DNA from: Hanstruepera neustonica
Lineage (GTDB): Bacteria; Bacteroidota; Bacteroidia; Flavobacteriales; Flavobacteriaceae
Direction: 5' to 3'
Assembly (NCBI RefSeq): GCF_002895005.1
Contig: NZ_POWF01000002.1
Coordinates: forward strand, 248,001 to 312,000
DNA: 64,000 nt
The position numbers were made by a program, and so were the translations under genes. The notes beneath the pieces were generated by a model, which was not told where the DNA came from, ran no database searches, and saw only the letters and a program-made list of their open reading frames with translations. Positions 61,635 to 64,000 of the stretch are shown piece by piece (the stretch's first letter is position 1; every line of letters starts with the position of its first letter).

Positions 61635-64000
61635 CTAAACCTTGGTTCGATACAATGTTTTGTCAACACAGTTAATCATTGCATCTGTATTCAATTGGGT
61701 TCCAACAAAGGCTTCAATTTTAGTGACAGTTTCTTTGGTGTTATTTAAAACATCTTGATAGTCGATATAAATAAGTTCGACTCCAGGTTCTTTCTCTTTC
61801 CAAACCTCAACTTGTTGTAAATGATTTAAATAACTTTCAAAAAGCTTTGTTGGCAAAGTCTCAGGATCCTTACCAATCATCTTTTGTTGTGATTTCAATA
61901 CCTCAGATAAATCCCTATTCATAAAGATTATTTTATAACGGTATTTTGGATTGAGAAATTTTAAAAGTGGTGCAACTACTTTTAAAACTTTATTTTGTGC
62001 CAATTCAAGCCAGGTATTATCCTTGTGTAAAGACATAACAGGTTCATATTCATAATATCCTTTGGGGTTTGAAATATCTGATACTCTTTTTGAATCCGTT
62101 AAAGGCTCAATTCCTCCAGCTTTCATCATTTGCATCATAAGCGATGTTCCAGAGCGTGGCAGTCCTGAAACAATTGTAATTTGATTTTTGATTGGCCTAT
62201 TTTTTAACTTATCTTTTTGTTCCAATTTACCTTGAATGTTTTCAATCGCCAATTCAGCTCTATCATGCGCTTTAGGTTTAAGTTTTGACGCCATGTTATA
62301 AGCAATTTTTGCATTTTCCAAATCACCTAATTTCTCCAGTGCCTCACCCAAAGTATAATGTGCTTCAGGATAATATTTGACTAATTCAATACTTGTTAAC
62401 GCATGTTCAGCAGCCTCTTCATATTCTCCCAATCTAATAAGAGTTTCAGCCAGTGCTTGATGTAATTTGGCTTTATCTACTTCAATTTCCAATGCTTTTA
62501 CAAAGGAGTCTCTGGCCTCTTCAAAACGACTTAACCCTCTGTAAATCTTACCTATTTGATACCAAATTTCGGAACTTGGTTTATTCTTCTTTTTATTCAG
62601 CAAAATATTCAAAGCCTCAAAAGGCTTGTTCTCACCATATAAAATTTTAGATTCCGCAAGATCCAAACCTATTTCATTTTTCTTATCCCGTCGCTTTAAT
62701 TCATTAAAATACAGTCTTGCTTTGTCAAATTCCTTTTCGGCTAAACTTATATTGAGAAGGTCCATATAATATGGTATTATATTTACAACCGAATCACCAA
62801 CTTTATAACCTTGCTTTTTAAGTGATTCCTTATTTTTTCCTTGAAAAGCATCTTCATCATAAACAGGATATTTGGCACTAATAAGTTCGAATAAAAGTTG
62901 TTTTGCTTGATCATAATTCTTTTTACCAAGATGTACCCTTGCTAAATTATGCTTCAAATCACTTTTTGTTTTTAAAACTGCTATTTCAATATTCTCATCT
63001 GGTCTCTCAATATATCCCAAATCAACCAATTGCTCAATCGTTTCTTCTTCGTCAAAAATATCTTGATTGTTAGTTTTTGGATGTTCTCCAAAATCTCCAT
63101 CAACACTTTCCCAACTATCAATAAAGCTAGGTTCTTTTGGATTTTCAAAAATATCCAAAGCTGGTTTTCCATCCATATCTTTTCCAATGGGCAAATCAAA
63201 CATGTGAAGAATTGTTGGAGCAACATCAATCAATCCTAATCCAAATACTTTTTCGTTTTTCTTAATATTGGGACCCGCTGCTACAAAAATTCCAAATTGC
63301 CGATGTTCCAAAGCAGGTGCAGCCGGATATTTAGGCATTTTAAGAATACGTTTATGACCTGATTCATATCCGTGATCAGACATGACAATAATGGTTGTTT
63401 CCTCATCAACTAATTCCATCATACGTCCTAACATCATATCTTGAAAACGATAAGCGCCTTCAACAGCGCCTTTATATATTTCAAAAATCTTTTGAGGAAT
63501 TTCTGGCTGCTTTGGTGGGTGAAACTTCATAAAAGCATGACAAAAATGATCAATCAAATCAAAATAAACACCCATGAAGTTCCAATCAGAATTTCTAGCG
63601 ATGTAGGTAGCCGCTGCATGTATAGATGTATTTTCTGCCATTATTTTGGCAAAAGATTGTAATCCCTTGTCTACTTCTTGGTTTATTTCATTGGCTTTTG
63701 GAATAAAGGGTAAAATATGTGCTTCGGTTATTTCATAAGGAAACATGCGAAGGTCTCGAATCGTTTTTGTAAACTCTGATGGATGAATAGTACCTTCTAT
63801 GATTGGATTTCTTTCTTTAGGGTCAGATTTAACTTTTTGAAAACGGTCAGAAACAACTGTACCGTTAATTGGTTCTGCAGGAAAACTTGGCCACCATCCA
63901 ACCAAATTACTCTTATAACCTTGGTTATGCAAAATATTCCATAGTGCTCTACATTTTCTTGAATTTACGGTAACTGGACGAATACTTTTTTTGTTTGGAT
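61635..64000 (-). CDS. Alkaline-phosphatase-superfamily / TPR / sulfotransferase fusion, 5' end beyond the window
   Basis: The frame is open to the right edge, so the visible 787 residues are a C-terminal part. Residues about 1-290 belong to the type I phosphodiesterase/alkaline-phosphatase superfamily, with metal-site motifs IDHFCHAF and VMSDHGYESGHKR and the RQFGIFVAAG segment; the nucleophile lies beyond the edge. About 330-560 hold TPR-type repeats (ARVHLGKKNYDQAKQL, KIYRGLSRFEEARDSF). The last 200 residues form a sulfotransferase domain with the PAPS-binding loop SGLPRSGTS at about 62141-62167 and IIFMNRDLSEVLKSQ. The three-part fusion is unusual. It might cleave one ester and transfer sulfate, but that is only inference. 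Confidence 0.8.
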   Translation of the reverse strand, partial: PNKKSIRPVTVNSRKCRALWNILHNQGYKSNLVGWWPSFPAEPINGTVVSDRFQKVKSDPKERNPIIEGTIHPSEFTKTIRDLRMFPYEITEAHILPFIPKANEINQEVDKGLQSFAKIMAENTSIHAAATYIARNSDWNFMGVYFDLIDHFCHAFMKFHPPKQPEIPQKIFEIYKGAVEGAYRFQDMMLGRMMELVDEETTIIVMSDHGYESGHKRILKMPKYPAAPALEHRQFGIFVAAGPNIKKNEKVFGLGLIDVAPTILHMFDLPIGKDMDGKPALDIFENPKEPSFIDSWESVDGDFGEHPKTNNQDIFDEEETIEQLVDLGYIERPDENIEIAVLKTKSDLKHNLARVHLGKKNYDQAKQLLFELISAKYPVYDEDAFQGKNKESLKKQGYKVGDSVVNIIPYYMDLLNISLAEKEFDKARLYFNELKRRDKKNEIGLDLAESKILYGENKPFEALNILLNKKKNKPSSEIWYQIGKIYRGLSRFEEARDSFVKALEIEVDKAKLHQALAETLIRLGEYEEAAEHALTSIELVKYYPEAHYTLGEALEKLGDLENAKIAYNMASKLKPKAHDRAELAIENIQGKLEQKDKLKNRPIKNQITIVSGLPRSGTSLMMQMMKAGGIEPLTDSKRVSDISNPKGYYEYEPVMSLHKDNTWLELAQNKVLKVVAPLLKFLNPKYRYKIIFMNRDLSEVLKSQQKMIGKDPETLPTKLFESYLNHLQQVEVWKEKEPGVELIYIDYQDVLNNTKETVTKIEAFVGTQLNTDAMINCVDKTLYRTKV

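Overview
The window is a 64 kb piece of a Bacteroidota chromosome, most likely from a gliding or T9SS-bearing member of the Flavobacteriia, probably marine. The support is: gldK-gldL-gldM-gldN in order, gldB-gldC beside nadE, the flavobacterial exosortase XrtF pair, a HYC_CC_PP protein, a zinc-less DnaG typical of the group, low GC, weak Shine-Dalgarno sequences, and promoters of the Bacteroidota type (TTG-N19-TAnnTTTG, best seen before the initiator tRNA). I cannot name the genus. Gene density is high. Only one gap exceeds 300 bases (25546-25852); it holds a terminator and a 28-residue gene.

Layout. 1-6.8 kb: a cut-off choice-of-anchor-I lipoprotein, era, a TrmH-type methylase, the initiator tRNA, a CPXCG zinc protein, an LRR protein, an ABC-F ATPase, a DUF983 protein and a FAD oxidoreductase. 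6.8-15.3 kb (minus strand): topA, an arginase-like protein with half its metal ligands replaced, then gldKLMN, the core of the type IX secretion and gliding motor. 15.4-25.6 kb: a membrane protein, then a plus-strand run miaB, sigma-54 activator, lptE, TPR protein, secG, followed by groES-groEL and a large TonB-plug-like protein. 25.6-30.7 kb (minus strand): a heavy-metal operon (HYC_CC_PP, HMA-MauE fusion, TonB receptor, secreted HMA protein) and the XrtF exosortase pair. 30.8-41 kb: a GAF protein, purH, the rod-shape set mreB-mreC-mreD-PBP2-rodA, and an MBOAT/SGNH acylation pair. 41-53 kb: an accessory stretch of DUF2092, DUF6515 and DUF748 proteins, then two sulfatases, a HAD lipoprotein, a Crp-type regulator, an exported formylglycine-generating enzyme and an aquaporin. 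53-64 kb: gldC-gldB, nadE, a response regulator with Glu at the phosphorylation position, dnaG, an ECF sigma operon, a polyprenyl synthase and a truncated phosphatase-TPR-sulfotransferase fusion.

How it fits together. Much of the window serves envelope building and secretion: LptE for LPS, SecG, Mre/PBP2/RodA for the wall, GldKLMN/B/C for gliding and T9SS, GroESL for folding. The parts most worth a second look are the sulfatase block with its own exported maturation enzyme, the fused sulfotransferase at the right edge, and a sigma-54-like promoter before groESL that shares a palindrome with the promoter of the operon encoding a sensor-less sigma-54 activator 4 kb upstream. Several genes keep a familiar fold while losing textbook active-site residues (arginase-like protein, DnaG zinc site, response regulator, GAF protein). 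All functions are read from sequence and remembered family motifs; no database search was run.
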